64,000 nucleotides of DNA from JBEVJK01 sp963791325 (GCA_963791325.1 CAWBRU010000004.1:260691-324690); one strand, 5' to 3'. Positions 44,730 to 53,484 are shown, counted from the stretch's first letter. The notes: generated from the sequence alone by a model not told the origin. Made by a program: numbers and translations.

Positions 44730-44887
44730 CAGCCTGCTCTCGGGCACGTGGCACTCCGCCGGGCAGGTAGCGCGCCGGTCCGCGACGTCCAGTGGATCCG
44801 GGTCAGGCGGGCGCCATTGACGGCGAAGCTCGGGGCACCAGATGCTGGGGCCTCGGTTGAGCGCAGGCGGAAATGCGGTAAGCGACG

Positions 44888-46054
44888 ATGGCGACAGGCA
44901 GGAAGCTCCTCTGGGGCGGCGTCGGAGCGGCGGCCGTCTTTGCGGCTGTGGGGGCGGCCGCCGGGACCGCCTGGATCGTGTCGTTGCCTGGGCAGCCTCG
45001 GCCGGCCGGTGCCCCGCCGGTTCCTGCGGCGGAGACCGCAGCCCTGCTTGCCGGGCTCCGTCCCCGCCGGCCTGGCGTGCGTCCGCTGGTGGCGGTGATC
45101 GGGATCAACAACGCCACCGAGGTCACCGACTACCTGATGCCCTACGGCATATTGAGCCGCGCCGATGTGGCCGATGTGATCGCGCTGGCGACCGAGCCGG
45201 GCTGGATGTCGGTGTTTCCGGCACTCACCGTCGCACCGCAGGCGACGACGGCGGAGTTCGATCGGTCGCATCCCGCGGGGGCCGATTATGTCGTCGTGCC
45301 GGCGATGAGCCGGGACGACGATCCGGCCGCACTCGCCTGGATCGCCAGGCAGGCAGCGCTGGGGGCGACCGTGATCGGCGTCTGCGCCGGCGCCAAGGTC
45401 GTCGCCGCCGCCGGCCTGCTCGGCCGCAGGCGGGCCACCACCCACTGGTACAATGTCGGCGAGCTCCGCCGGAAGCATCCGACCGTCGACTATGTCGCCG
45501 ATCGGCGGCTGGTCGTCGACCGCGGCGTGGCGACCACCACCGGCATTTCCGCCTCGATGCCGGCGATGCTTTTTCTGATCGAAGCGATCGGCGGCCGGAG
45601 CCGGGCGCAAGCTGTGGCCGATCAGCTCGGCGTGAGCCAATGGGACGCCCGCCACGAGAGCAGCGCCTTCGTCTTTTCGCGGCCGTTCGCCCTCACTGCG
45701 ATCCGCAACACGCTGGCCTTGTGGCGGCGGGAGACGTTCGGCATCGAACTCAAGCCAGGCCTCGACCCGGTGGCGCTGGCGCTTGTCGCCGATGCCTGGT
45801 CGCGCACCTACCGTTCGAAAGCGGTGACCTTTGCCGGTGAGCCGGGGGCGGTCGAGACCCTCGGCGGCTTGCGCATCGGCCCGGACCGGGTGACCCGGAG
45901 CTTCGCCGCCGGACCGGTGTTGCCGAGCCTTGCCGGCCGGGCGCCAGCGGAGGTGCTGGAGGCCACGCTGGCGGCGATCGCCGCGCGCTACGGCTGCGAC
46001 ACGGCACGTTTCGTGTCGATGCAGCTGGAATATGCGCCAGCCGAAGCGGCCTGA
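44888..46054 (+). CDS. Membrane-anchored DJ-1/PfpI-superfamily protein
   Basis: The 388-residue protein has an N-terminal helix (LLWGGVGAAAVFAAVGAAAG) that should anchor it or export it. The glutamine amidotransferase-like core contains YVVVPAMSRDDDPAALAWIA and the nucleophile elbow VIGVCAGAKVVAAAGLLGRR with Cys near residue 174. This elbow resembles GlxA-type transcription factors, but no AraC helix-turn-helix follows; instead a second, related helical region runs to the C-terminus. The periplasmic location and the lack of the DNA-binding domain are unusual. The role is unknown. Confidence 0.8.
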   Translation: MATGRKLLWGGVGAAAVFAAVGAAAGTAWIVSLPGQPRPAGAPPVPAAETAALLAGLRPRRPGVRPLVAVIGINNATEVTDYLMPYGILSRADVADVIALATEPGWMSVFPALTVAPQATTAEFDRSHPAGADYVVVPAMSRDDDPAALAWIARQAALGATVIGVCAGAKVVAAAGLLGRRRATTHWYNVGELRRKHPTVDYVADRRLVVDRGVATTTGISASMPAMLFLIEAIGGRSRAQAVADQLGVSQWDARHESSAFVFSRPFALTAIRNTLALWRRETFGIELKPGLDPVALALVADAWSRTYRSKAVTFAGEPGAVETLGGLRIGPDRVTRSFAAGPVLPSLAGRAPAEVLEATLAAIAARYGCDTARFVSMQLEYAPAEAA

Positions 46055-46082
46055 AGTCGGGCAAGGCGGCTGCCGCGGGCGG

Positions 46083-47411
46083 TCAATCCGGAAAGAAGCG
46101 GTTTATCGGGCGCTCTAGGCCGAGATGGTCGCGCAGGGTCGTGCCGTCATAGTCGCGGCGGAAGAGGCCGCGCCGCTGGAGCTCGGGGACCAGCTTGTCG
46201 ACGACGTCGTCCAAACCGGCCGGGAGGAACGGAAAGGTGACGTTGAAGCCGTCCGATCCGTCGGTCAGCAGCCATTCCTCCATTTGGTCGGCGATCGTTG
46301 CCGGCGTGCCGACGAAGGCCAGGCTGGCGTAGCCGCCGTAGCGCTGGGCAAGCTGCCGCACCGTCAGGCCCTCGGTCCGTGCCAGCTCGACGACGCGCTC
46401 GCGCCCGCTCCGGCTGGCGTTCGTCTCCGGGATCTCGGGCAGCGGGCCGTCGGGGTCGAATTGAGCGGCGTCGTGGCCGAGCGCGATCGACAGGGAGGCG
46501 ATCGCACTCTCGTCGTAGACCAGGCTGTCGAGCTTCGCCCGCTTGGCGCGCGCCTCCGCGACGGTGTCGCCCACCACGATCATGGCGCCCGGCAGGATCT
46601 TGATCGCATCGGGCGCCCGTCCGAGCTGCGCAGCGCGGCCCTTGACGTCGGCGAAGAAGCGCTGGCCGGCGGCAAGGTCGTTGTGGGCGGCAAAGATCAC
46701 TTCCGCGGTTTCGGCGGCCAGCTGCCGTCCCGCCTCGGAAGCGCCGGCCTGGACGATGACGGGCCAACCCTGCACCGGTCGAGCGATGTTGAGCGGCCCG
46801 CGCACCGAGAGATGAGGGCCCTGGTGATCCAGCACGTGCAGCTTGGCCGGGTCGAAATAGAGGCCGAGCTCGGCATCGCGGATAAAGGCATCGTCGGCAA
46901 AGCTGTCCCACAGGCCGGTTACCACGTCGAAGAACTCGCGGGCGCGGCGGTAGCGCTCGTCATGCTCGACATGCTCGTCGAGGCCGAAGTTCAGGGCCGC
47001 GTCGGGGTTGGACGTCGTCACCACGTTCCACCCGGCCCGTCCGCCGCTCAGATGGTCGAGGGAGGCGAAGCGGCGGGCGATGTGATAGGGTGCGTCGAAG
47101 GTGGTCGAGGCGGTGGCGACCAGCCCGATCCGGCTGGTCACGGCGGCAAGCGCCGACAGGAGCGTGAACGGCTCGAACGAGGTCACGGTGTGGCTGCGCC
47201 GCAGCGCCTCGATCGGCATGTTGAGCACGGCCAGATGATCGGCCATGAAGAAGGCGTCGAACTTCGCCGCTTCGAGCTTCTGGGCGAAGCTCTTCAAGTG
47301 GGCGAAGTTGAAGTTGGCATCGGGATAGGCGCCGGGGTAGCGCCAGGCGCCCGTATGCAGGCTGACGGGGCGCATGAAGGCGCCGAGATGAAGCTTGCGC
47401 GTGTCGCTCAT
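46083..47411 (-). CDS. LLM-class flavin-dependent monooxygenase (NtaA/SnaA/DszA type)
   Basis: These FMNH2-dependent monooxygenases act on organosulfur, nitrilotriacetate or alkane-like substrates. The ATG at 47411 gives 442 residues starting MSDTRKLHLGAFMRPVSLHT. Landmarks are FDAFFMADHLAV, SHTVTSFEPFTLLSALAAVT, GGRAGWNVVTTSNPDAALNF and PVIVQAGASEAGRQLAAETA, the NtaA/DszA subfamily pattern. It requires a separate flavin reductase, and no flavin reductase gene is adjacent. It is not part of the secretion cluster, although it is on the same strand. Confidence 0.9.
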   Translation of the reverse strand: MSDTRKLHLGAFMRPVSLHTGAWRYPGAYPDANFNFAHLKSFAQKLEAAKFDAFFMADHLAVLNMPIEALRRSHTVTSFEPFTLLSALAAVTSRIGLVATASTTFDAPYHIARRFASLDHLSGGRAGWNVVTTSNPDAALNFGLDEHVEHDERYRRAREFFDVVTGLWDSFADDAFIRDAELGLYFDPAKLHVLDHQGPHLSVRGPLNIARPVQGWPVIVQAGASEAGRQLAAETAEVIFAAHNDLAAGQRFFADVKGRAAQLGRAPDAIKILPGAMIVVGDTVAEARAKRAKLDSLVYDESAIASLSIALGHDAAQFDPDGPLPEIPETNASRSGRERVVELARTEGLTVRQLAQRYGGYASLAFVGTPATIADQMEEWLLTDGSDGFNVTFPFLPAGLDDVVDKLVPELQRRGLFRRDYDGTTLRDHLGLERPINRFFPD

Positions 47412-47672
47412 CTGAACATCTCCGCGGCCGCAGCGCCTCGAGCCTGAGGAAACAACGGCAAAGACCGTGCCCGCCTGCGATTGACACCAGGTGCCGCGCA
47501 AAGATGACGCGATGACGGCGGGGAGAACACGAACGTGCTGCCAAAATTGCGGGCTGGCGTGGCAAAGACTTGCCCGGCCGAGGCTCGTGCTGTCCTGAGA
47601 TGCTCGTCGTCAGCGAACTTTGAGCTGGACGGGCAGCGACAGGCTCGTGCGCTGGCGGGCAATCTCGGCCGT

Positions 47673-48719
47673 TCAGCCGATCAGCCGGGCTTGGGCAAGC
47701 AGGCGGGCAATGGGGGTGAAATGCCGTTCGCGCACGCTCTTGCCCAGGCCGACGCTGGCGGCCAAGTCCAACGCCAGCCGGGTGTCCTCGAAAACGGGGG
47801 TCGCCGCCTCGGAGGCGGCGCGCAGGGCCCGCACAGCGGCCGATTGCGTGTCTATGCCAACCACGATCGGCACCGGGGCATCGGCCGGATCGTAGCGCAG
47901 CGCCACGCTGATGCCGGTGCCGTGGATGAGCAGCGACGGCGCCGGCTGCTGCGGCCGCGCATCGAGCATGCGGCGCCCTTCGCCGCGGCGGAAGCCGCGA
48001 ATCTCGGGATTGCCGATGGTTTCCTTCAGCTCGCGCCGGAGTTCCTGATGGCTCATCCGCTGCTCGCGCCGGAAGAGCGCCTGTTGAAGCGGCAGATCGA
48101 GCAATCCGGCGAGGACCAGCAGCGCCGCGGCGGCCACCGTCAGCAGCGTCAGCGCCTGCCGTGCCGGCTCGACGCCGCAGCCGTTGTCGCAGCCGCCGGC
48201 CGCCAGGATCGCCGGCAGGCTGTTCCAGATGAGCAGCCCGGCGAGGCCGAACCAGCCGCAGAGCTTCAGCAATGAGAGCCCGAATTGGGCGGCGTTGCGC
48301 GAGGAGAATACCCGCGCCAACATTTGCCCGGGATTGATCCGGTTGAAATCGGGGGTCACCGGATGGAGCGAGAACGGGACCCCCTTGTGATGCATGACGC
48401 TGGCGATCACTGCAGCCAGTACGACGATGGCCAGCAGCGGCGCCAGGTAGCGCGCCGCCTCGAGGCCGGCGGCGACAACAGCCGCCGGCAGGAGCGGGTC
48501 TGCCGGTCCGGGTGCTGCGATCCGGTCGGCCGCCGACACAAGCAGCCGGTTGAACATGCCGACGACCTCCGGCCAAGTCAGGGCCAGATAGAGAATGCCG
48601 GCCACAACGGCGGCGCCGCTGACGAAATCCTGGCTGTTGGCGATCTGTCCCTTTTCGCGGGCCTTGCGCAGCTTCTGGTCCGTGGGCCGAAGCGATTTTT
48701 CCTCGCTGTCGTCGCTCAC
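47673..48719 (-). CDS. sctU: Type III secretion export-switch protein SctU, atypical
   Basis: SctU switches substrate class after cleaving itself at Asn in NPTH. The 348-residue protein has the SctU/FlhB layout: N-terminal KSLRPTDQKLRKAREKGQIA, four helices, then RMSHQELRRELKETIGNPEI. But where NPTH is expected it reads PSLLIHGTGISVALRYDPAD, so NPTH is replaced by HGTG and the Asn-Pro pair is absent. The GTG start overlaps the sctT stop (GTGA). The gene order sctR-S-T-U on this strand and the SctS motif indicate a non-flagellar system rather than FlhB. Confidence 0.82.
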   Translation of the reverse strand: MSDDSEEKSLRPTDQKLRKAREKGQIANSQDFVSGAAVVAGILYLALTWPEVVGMFNRLLVSAADRIAAPGPADPLLPAAVVAAGLEAARYLAPLLAIVVLAAVIASVMHHKGVPFSLHPVTPDFNRINPGQMLARVFSSRNAAQFGLSLLKLCGWFGLAGLLIWNSLPAILAAGGCDNGCGVEPARQALTLLTVAAAALLVLAGLLDLPLQQALFRREQRMSHQELRRELKETIGNPEIRGFRRGEGRRMLDARPQQPAPSLLIHGTGISVALRYDPADAPVPIVVGIDTQSAAVRALRAASEAATPVFEDTRLALDLAASVGLGKSVRERHFTPIARLLAQARLIG

Positions 48720-49504
48720 CGGAACGCCTCGCGCAGCACGTCGAGGCTGGTGCCGAGCAGCGCCAAATGCCCTCGGACGGCATGCACCGCGACCAGCACC
48801 GTGAACGGCGCAACCAAAGCGAAGACGACGTTTTTGTTGGAGAAGGCGAGATAGGAGACGTTGATGTTCTTGCCGAACTTCGCCGACGCCAGATGCACGA
48901 GGTCGGACAGGAACATGAGGGTGAGCAGCGGCCCTGCCAGCACCAAGGCGCCGAGCCCGACGGCTTCCAGCACCGTGAGGAAGGCGTCGGCGCCGCCGGA
49001 AAAGAGCGGAAACGGCGACTGCACGGGCCAGAGCCGATAACTGGCATAGATCAGGCCGGAAACGATCTCGAAGCCGTGGGCATTGGCAAACAGCCAGAGC
49101 GTGGCAACGCTGAGAAGCACCCCGAAGGAACTCAGCTGGCCCCCGGCCGGATCGGGATCGGCCTCGCCGGCGCCGCGGTAGAGGTCGACGATGCCGCCTG
49201 CAGCTGCCGCGACCGCGAAGGGGGCGGAGGCGGCGAAACCCAGGCTGCCGCCGATCAAGAACTCCTTCACCACCGCGGCGAAATAGGGAAGCGCAAGCTC
49301 GTCCGGCGCATGCTGCGGCGTGTCAGGAGACAGGGCCGGCAACAGCACCGCCAGGGCAAAAGCCATTCGGAGCATGCCGCCGCCGAGGTTCATCCAGAAA
49401 AACGCGGCGAAGAACAGGGCGAAGGCAAATGGCCTCACCAGGCCAAGGGCGGTCCAGTAGGCCCAGACGTCGAACAGGTTCTGTGCGGCGGCAGCGACCG
49501 ACAT
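48716..49504 (-). CDS. sctT: Type III secretion export-gate protein SctT
   Basis: Integral membrane part of the SctRST export gate. The ATG at 49504 gives 262 residues; a TTG three bases earlier is unnecessary. There are about six helices. Family blocks are RPFAFALFFAAFFWMN, VVKEFLIGGSLGFAASAPFA, GGQLSSFGVLLSVATLWLFA and LTLMFLSDLVHLASAKFGKN with LSDL. It lies 39 bases after sctS and is coupled to sctU by four bases. The C-terminus has FTVLVAVHAVRGHLALL. Confidence 0.88.
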   Translation of the reverse strand: MSVAAAAQNLFDVWAYWTALGLVRPFAFALFFAAFFWMNLGGGMLRMAFALAVLLPALSPDTPQHAPDELALPYFAAVVKEFLIGGSLGFAASAPFAVAAAAGGIVDLYRGAGEADPDPAGGQLSSFGVLLSVATLWLFANAHGFEIVSGLIYASYRLWPVQSPFPLFSGGADAFLTVLEAVGLGALVLAGPLLTLMFLSDLVHLASAKFGKNINVSYLAFSNKNVVFALVAPFTVLVAVHAVRGHLALLGTSLDVLREAFR

Positions 49505-49543
49505 CAATGCGGCGTCCGCTCGGCGCTTCTTTGATGCGTGCGG

Positions 49544-49816
49544 CTAATGGGAGGCATAGGACGCGAAATTGCTGAAAATGGTATCGGCGGTGGCGAAGAG
49601 CGGGCCAGCCAGGGCGCCGCCGAACATCAGCATCAAGAGGCCGACCGCGAGCATTTTCACGGTCTGCGGCAAGGTCTGTTCCTGGATCTGCGTCACTGCC
49701 TGGAACAGGCCGACGACGAAGGCGATGATCGTCGCAATCAAGAGCGGCGGCACCACGAAGATCGCGGTGGCGTAGAGCACGGCGTAGAGCGTGCCGGCCA
49801 GGGTGGCTTCAGACAT
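49544..49816 (-). CDS. sctS: Type III secretion export-gate protein SctS
   Basis: The 90-residue protein with two membrane helices: VVPPLLIATIIAFVVGLFQA and MLAVGLLMLMFGGALAGPLF. Between them lies TQIQEQTLPQTVK. The QIQEQTL form is typical of non-flagellar SctS, whereas FliQ usually has QINEQTL, so this supports a secretion rather than a flagellar system. It lies 8 bases after the sctR fragment. Confidence 0.9.
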   Translation of the reverse strand: MSEATLAGTLYAVLYATAIFVVPPLLIATIIAFVVGLFQAVTQIQEQTLPQTVKMLAVGLLMLMFGGALAGPLFATADTIFSNFASYASH

Positions 49817-49824
49817 GGCCGGAC

Positions 49825-50334
49825 CTACGCATAGGAGAGGATCAGGCCGTGGACGACCTTGGTCCAGCCGTCGAGGAGGATGAACAGCATCAGCTTGAAC
49901 GGGATCGACACCGTATTGGGCGGCACCATCATCATCCCGAGCGCGACCAGGACGGTGGTGACGATGAGGTCGATGGCGACGAACGGCAGATAGAGCAGAA
50001 AGCCGATCTCGAATGCGCGCTTCATCTCCGAGAGCAGGAACGAGGGCACCAGGATCTGCAGCGAAGAGGCACTCGCCGCCGCCGCATATTTCTGGCCCCA
50101 GATCGACACCGCCGAGTTCTGGAAGAAGGCAAGCTGCTCGGGATCGGCGTGCTTGGTCAGAAAGGCGGTGAGCGGGCCGGCCGCGGCCTGCCCGGCTTGG
50201 CGCCAATCGTCGAAGGAGTTGAAGATGAAGCCGCGCTGATCGACGGCGGCATAGGCGTCGCCGACCACCGGTGCGGCGATGTAGGCGGCCAGGATGATGC
50301 TCAAGCCGTAGAGGATGATGTTCGGCGGCAGCTG
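49825..50334 (-). pseudogene. sctR: Type III secretion gate protein SctR, 5' part lost at element 2 junction
   Basis: Reading leftward, the frame begins QLPPNIILYGLSIILAAYIA and runs to GWTKVVHGLILSYA. This is the second half to two thirds of SctR, with RAFEIGFLLYLPFVAIDLIV and PFKLMLFILLDGWTK. The N-terminal helices that should precede QLPPN are absent; the codon before Gln is a TAG stop at 50335-50337. The break coincides with the left end of element 2, so the element interrupts the gene. The remainder of sctR is not found elsewhere in the window, and the export gate should not work. Confidence 0.85.
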
Positions 50335-50350
50335 CTACCGCTGATGTGGG

Positions 50351-50450
50351 GTTGCATAGCGTTGCACCCTGTTGCACAAAAACCCGAAAAACCCCATATT
50401 TCTAGCCATTTATTGAGATTGGCTCTTTATTCATGTTGCATACTGTTGCA
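50351..50450. repeat. GTTGCA repeats phased at 10 bases beside the integrase
   Basis: GTTGCA begins at 50351, 50361 and 50371 and again at 50435 and 50445, so both clusters have an exact 10-base period. The first lies just inside the sctR junction, the second 76 bases before the integrase start. Helically phased repeats next to an integrase are typical of arm sites or of a repressor that cooperates along one face of the helix. Confidence 0.75.
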
Positions 50451-50520
50451 TAAAATCGTGTGTCACAGGGTGCAGGTGAAGGTGCAGTGATCGCCGCCCC
50501 GAATGTCGACAGGGGCATTC

Positions 50521-51726
50521 ATGCGCAGCGTCAACAGGCTCACCGACCGCACGGTCAAAACCCTTTCCCGGCCCGGCAGGCACAGCGATGGGGCAGGCCT
50601 CTATTTGGAGGTCCGGGAGAGCGGCACCCGCAGTTGGCTGTTCATGGCCAAGGCCGCTGGCCGCCAGAAGTGGCTCGGCCTTGGCCGGTATCCCGACACG
50701 CCACTCGGTCTGGCGCGCGAGAAAGCCGCAGCCGCCCGCCGCATGCTGGCCGAGGGCGGCGACCCGTTTGCCGAAGCAAGAAAAGTCCGGGAGCCGACCT
50801 TTGGCGAATGCGTCGACCTGTTCCTCGACGACCAGCGCAAGGCGGCGTGGAAGAGCGCGCCCCACAAGCGCGCTTGGGAGATGACGCTCAGTGATGTCTA
50901 TTGCCGACACATCCGGCCCATGCAGGTTTCGCAGATCGGCACAAGCGATATCCTACTCACGTTGAAACCGATCTGGATGGCGAAGCCGTCGACTGCGATG
51001 CGCCTGCGCGGACGCATCGAGCGGGTGCTTTCGTTCGCGAAGATGCATGGCTGGCGCGACGAGAACCGGACCAATCCGGCGCAATGGCGCGGACATCTCG
51101 ACCAACTGCTGGCGGCACCGAAGAAGCTGCGGCAAGTGCATCATCACGATGCAATGCCCTATGACCGCATTCCTGCCTTTGTCGCACAGCTCAGAACGAT
51201 CAACACCCTGTCGGCGCGCGCGCTCGAATTTCTGATCCTCGTTGCCGGTCGAGCCTCGGAAGTCACCGGGGCCTGCTGGGACGAGTTTGATCCTGTCGGC
51301 GGTATCTGGCGCATACCGGGATCAAGAATGAAAAACGGCCTGCCTCATGAGGTGGTGTTGTGCAGTCGCGCATTGGCCATTCTTCAGGAACTCGCTGAAA
51401 TCCGTTGCAATGAGTTTGTGTTTCCGGGTCAGCATGGCCGGAAGCTGCCGCTGACCACGAACGCCCTTGAAATGCTCATGCGAAGGACGAAAGCCAAGCC
51501 GTTCACAATCCACGGCTTTCGATCAGGTTTTCGCGACTGGGCGGGTAACGAAACCCATCATGCGCGGGAAGTCGCCGAGGAGGCTCTCAGCCACCAGATC
51601 GGAAACGTTGTGGAACGCAGTTACCGGCGGGGCGCAGCAATCGAAAAAAGGCGTCGGCTGATGCAGGACTGGTGCGATTTCGTCGAAGGCATGGAAGCCA
51701 AAGTGATCCCGCTGCGCGCGTCCTGA
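50521..51726 (+). CDS. P4-type tyrosine integrase of element 2
   Basis: Site-specific recombinase of 401 residues. The N-terminal DUF4102-like arm-binding domain starts MRSVNRLTDRTVKTLSRPGR and includes WLFMAKAAGRQKWLGLGRYP. The catalytic residues are Arg244 in VAGRASEVTGA, His331 and Arg334 in HGFRSGFRDW, His358 in SHQIG and Tyr368 in RSYRRG. The ATG at 50521 follows AGGGG; an ATG at 50503 has no ribosome site. All catalytic residues are present. It reads away from the sctR junction. Confidence 0.95.
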   Translation: MRSVNRLTDRTVKTLSRPGRHSDGAGLYLEVRESGTRSWLFMAKAAGRQKWLGLGRYPDTPLGLAREKAAAARRMLAEGGDPFAEARKVREPTFGECVDLFLDDQRKAAWKSAPHKRAWEMTLSDVYCRHIRPMQVSQIGTSDILLTLKPIWMAKPSTAMRLRGRIERVLSFAKMHGWRDENRTNPAQWRGHLDQLLAAPKKLRQVHHHDAMPYDRIPAFVAQLRTINTLSARALEFLILVAGRASEVTGACWDEFDPVGGIWRIPGSRMKNGLPHEVVLCSRALAILQELAEIRCNEFVFPGQHGRKLPLTTNALEMLMRRTKAKPFTIHGFRSGFRDWAGNETHHAREVAEEALSHQIGNVVERSYRRGAAIEKRRRLMQDWCDFVEGMEAKVIPLRAS

Positions 51727-51737
51727 ACCCACGGTCG

Positions 51738-52118
51738 GTGAAGCATTTGCCTCGAAAGCCGAAACGGCCATTTGACGAAAGCCTGTCGCTTGAGGAGCGC
51801 GATGAGGCAGCGAGAGCTGCCGTGGAAGAAAAGTTGCGGACAAAGCGAAAACGCAGGTTTCGATCACTGGGGAAGAAAGCGCCTAAGCAGATAAGGGCGG
51901 AGGCGATGGCCGACGACGCGGCCCGACTGAAAGCAATGGTCGATGCCGGTGATGTCGACGGAGTTTACACAAGAGCCATCCACCTGCTGCGCGGGGGATA
52001 CCAGAGATGCGAGTGCTGGCGCGCGTCATCAGCCGGAAGGTTGATACTGGCGTCAATGCCAAATTCCGAAAAAGCGGGAAGGCCCGGCGGGGGCGCGGCA
52101 GGCCGCAACAGAGCATAG
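51738..52118 (+). CDS. Hypothetical protein after the integrase
   Basis: GTG at 51738, 11 bases after the integrase stop, gives 126 residues: VKHLPRKPKRPFDESLSLEE, basic stretches such as KLRTKRKRRFRSLGKKAPK, and AMADDAARLKAMVDAGDVDG. The last 35 or so residues overlap another plausible gene in a different frame, so the true end may be earlier, or the two may be one gene joined by an indel near 52005. Function unknown. Confidence 0.45.
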   Translation: MKHLPRKPKRPFDESLSLEERDEAARAAVEEKLRTKRKRRFRSLGKKAPKQIRAEAMADDAARLKAMVDAGDVDGVYTRAIHLLRGGYQRCECWRASSAGRLILASMPNSEKAGRPGGGAAGRNRA

Positions 52119-52321
52119 AACACCGGGAGATCGCGCTCGATGTGTTCCAGACCCGCGCCCGGCTGATCGCAGAAGGCAAGAGCAAGGCTGTCGCGCTTCG
52201 GCTTGCCTGCCGGTCGGTGGCCCCGAAGCATAACTTGGTGGAAAGGACGGTGCTGGACATTTTCCAGAAGTCCGACATTGCCAAGGATGATCGTTTCTTA
52301 CGTCATGCCGCTCGCTGGTGA
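52007..52321 (+). CDS. Hypothetical protein of element 2
   Basis: ATG 52007 gives 104 residues: MRVLARVISRKVDTGVNAKF, RARLIAEGKSKAVALRLACR and SVAPKHNLVERTVLDIFQKS. The C-terminal half looks like a small helical DNA-binding module. It begins inside the previous gene and may be its continuation. Function unknown; the place between integrase and AlpA-like protein is typical for small regulators. Confidence 0.45.
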   Translation: MRVLARVISRKVDTGVNAKFRKSGKARRGRGRPQQSIEHREIALDVFQTRARLIAEGKSKAVALRLACRSVAPKHNLVERTVLDIFQKSDIAKDDRFLRHAARW

Positions 52322-52356
52322 GGAAAAATGCCGTAAGAAAAGCCTCTTCCGATCTA

Positions 52357-52411
52357 TTTGTTACGTGATATAAGTGCTTGTATTTGCTACGCTATTATTT
52401 GTCTTGCTACA
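52357..52411. promoter_or_regulatory. AT-rich region with TTGCTACG repeats before the AlpA-like gene
   Basis: TTTGTTACG (52357-52365), TTTGCTACG (52383-52391) and CTTGCTACA (52403-52411) are direct repeats with 26- and 20-base steps inside the most AT-rich stretch of element 2. They lie 45 to 99 bases upstream of the small DNA-binding protein at 52456, so they may be its binding sites or a promoter with activator sites. Confidence 0.35.
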
Positions 52412-52455
52412 TTATGAGGCGTAGTATCGGATCAATCCATTGAGGAGTGATCCAC

Positions 52456-52680
52456 ATGCCCCGTGGCCTCGCCCCGGCAGACTTCGAAGGCGGCCAGCTG
52501 CTCTTCCGCGTTTCCGCATATGCGCGGAAAGTTGGTGAGCATCCCACTACCAGTTGGCGCAAGATCAAGAAGGGTGAAATCCCGGTCGTGGAAACGGTCG
52601 ACGGCCTGCGCATAACAGCAGGGACGCTGGCGCAGCGAATCGGCCCAACTCCCACGTCTGAATTGAAGGACAAGAACTAA
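52456..52680 (+). CDS. AlpA/excisionase-like small DNA-binding protein
   Basis: The ATG at 52456 follows GAGGAG by eight bases and gives 74 residues. The fold is suggested by LFRVSAYARKVGEHPTTSWR and KIKKGEIPVVETVDGLRITA: a winged helix in which the second helix (TTSWRKIKKGEIP) reads DNA, as in AlpA and MerR-like excisionases. Its position next to the integrase and the AT-rich repeats fits excision control or activation of the phage genes. Intact. Confidence 0.6.
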   Translation: MPRGLAPADFEGGQLLFRVSAYARKVGEHPTTSWRKIKKGEIPVVETVDGLRITAGTLAQRIGPTPTSELKDKN

Positions 52681-53484
52681 CGACCGCCGGGCGGATGCGC
52701 TCCATCCGGCGGTCGTTGATTGGGCACTCAAACGCAAAAACCCGCGGGCTTATACCCAAACCCCACTAGCGCAACGCGCGCCGGTCCTCCGACACGGAGG
52801 CCCGCACATGCGCATATCAGGTAATGAAAGGCAAGCTGTTTCGAGAAAGCCGTCGAAGGCATCGAAACGCGCGAGCTAGAGGTTGATTGCGCGGACGGTT
52901 CCTGGCCGGAAATCTGCCCTAACGCAGCGGCCACGGCTGGCAGGCCGTCGATGCACATCGCAAGTGTCATTCGCGTTTGGAGCGCCGCCGTCGCCGTCAT
53001 CCCGACGGCGCGCAAGGCCAGCCGTAGTGGCGGCGGCTGGAGGCAGGTCTGATGAGCGATCCTGTCGACCTCCGGCATTGCGAAGGCGGCGACGCAGCAA
53101 GCCTGCCGGTCGCGGTGCTTTGCTGCCAGCACGGGCGCTCTGCTGGGCCATCGATTCTGCCCGGCTATACGCCCCACAGATCCCCAAATGGCACATACGG
53201 CTTCGGCTGTGCCGTCCTCCAGTCAACGACATCGGGTGACAGCTGGGTGATCCCGCCTTCGAAGCCGGTTATCGAAAAGGATGTCCAGATGAAGAAAGCA
53301 CGCCGACGGCAAAACGATCTTCGTGGGCATGGTCGATTTCGATGACCGCGCCACGCAGGCCGTCTTCTCAAGCGCCGCTGCGACGGCCCTCAACCGATAT
53401 TCGCCGACTGGGCGGGAGGGCGGGCAATGAGCGCCGAAGACTATACAGGCTAGGCCGCATAAGACGCCGGGCAACTCGAGCGAG
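52681..53484. other. Decayed interval between AlpA-like and TOPRIM genes
   Basis: About 800 bases with no intact gene. Fragments that look coding include 53052-53345 (MSDPVDLRHCEGGDAASLPV) and, in another frame, GKTIFVGMVDFDDRATQAVF to a stop at 53429. At 53427 an ATG opens MSAEDYTG before a stop. The frames fit small phage genes broken by indels. I recognise none of them. Confidence 0.4.

Noticed and set aside
47673..50334. Flagellar fliPQR-flhB genes
   Set aside because: QIQEQTL in the S subunit and the R-S-T-U order without other flagellar genes fit a non-flagellar secretion system better. The call is still not absolute.
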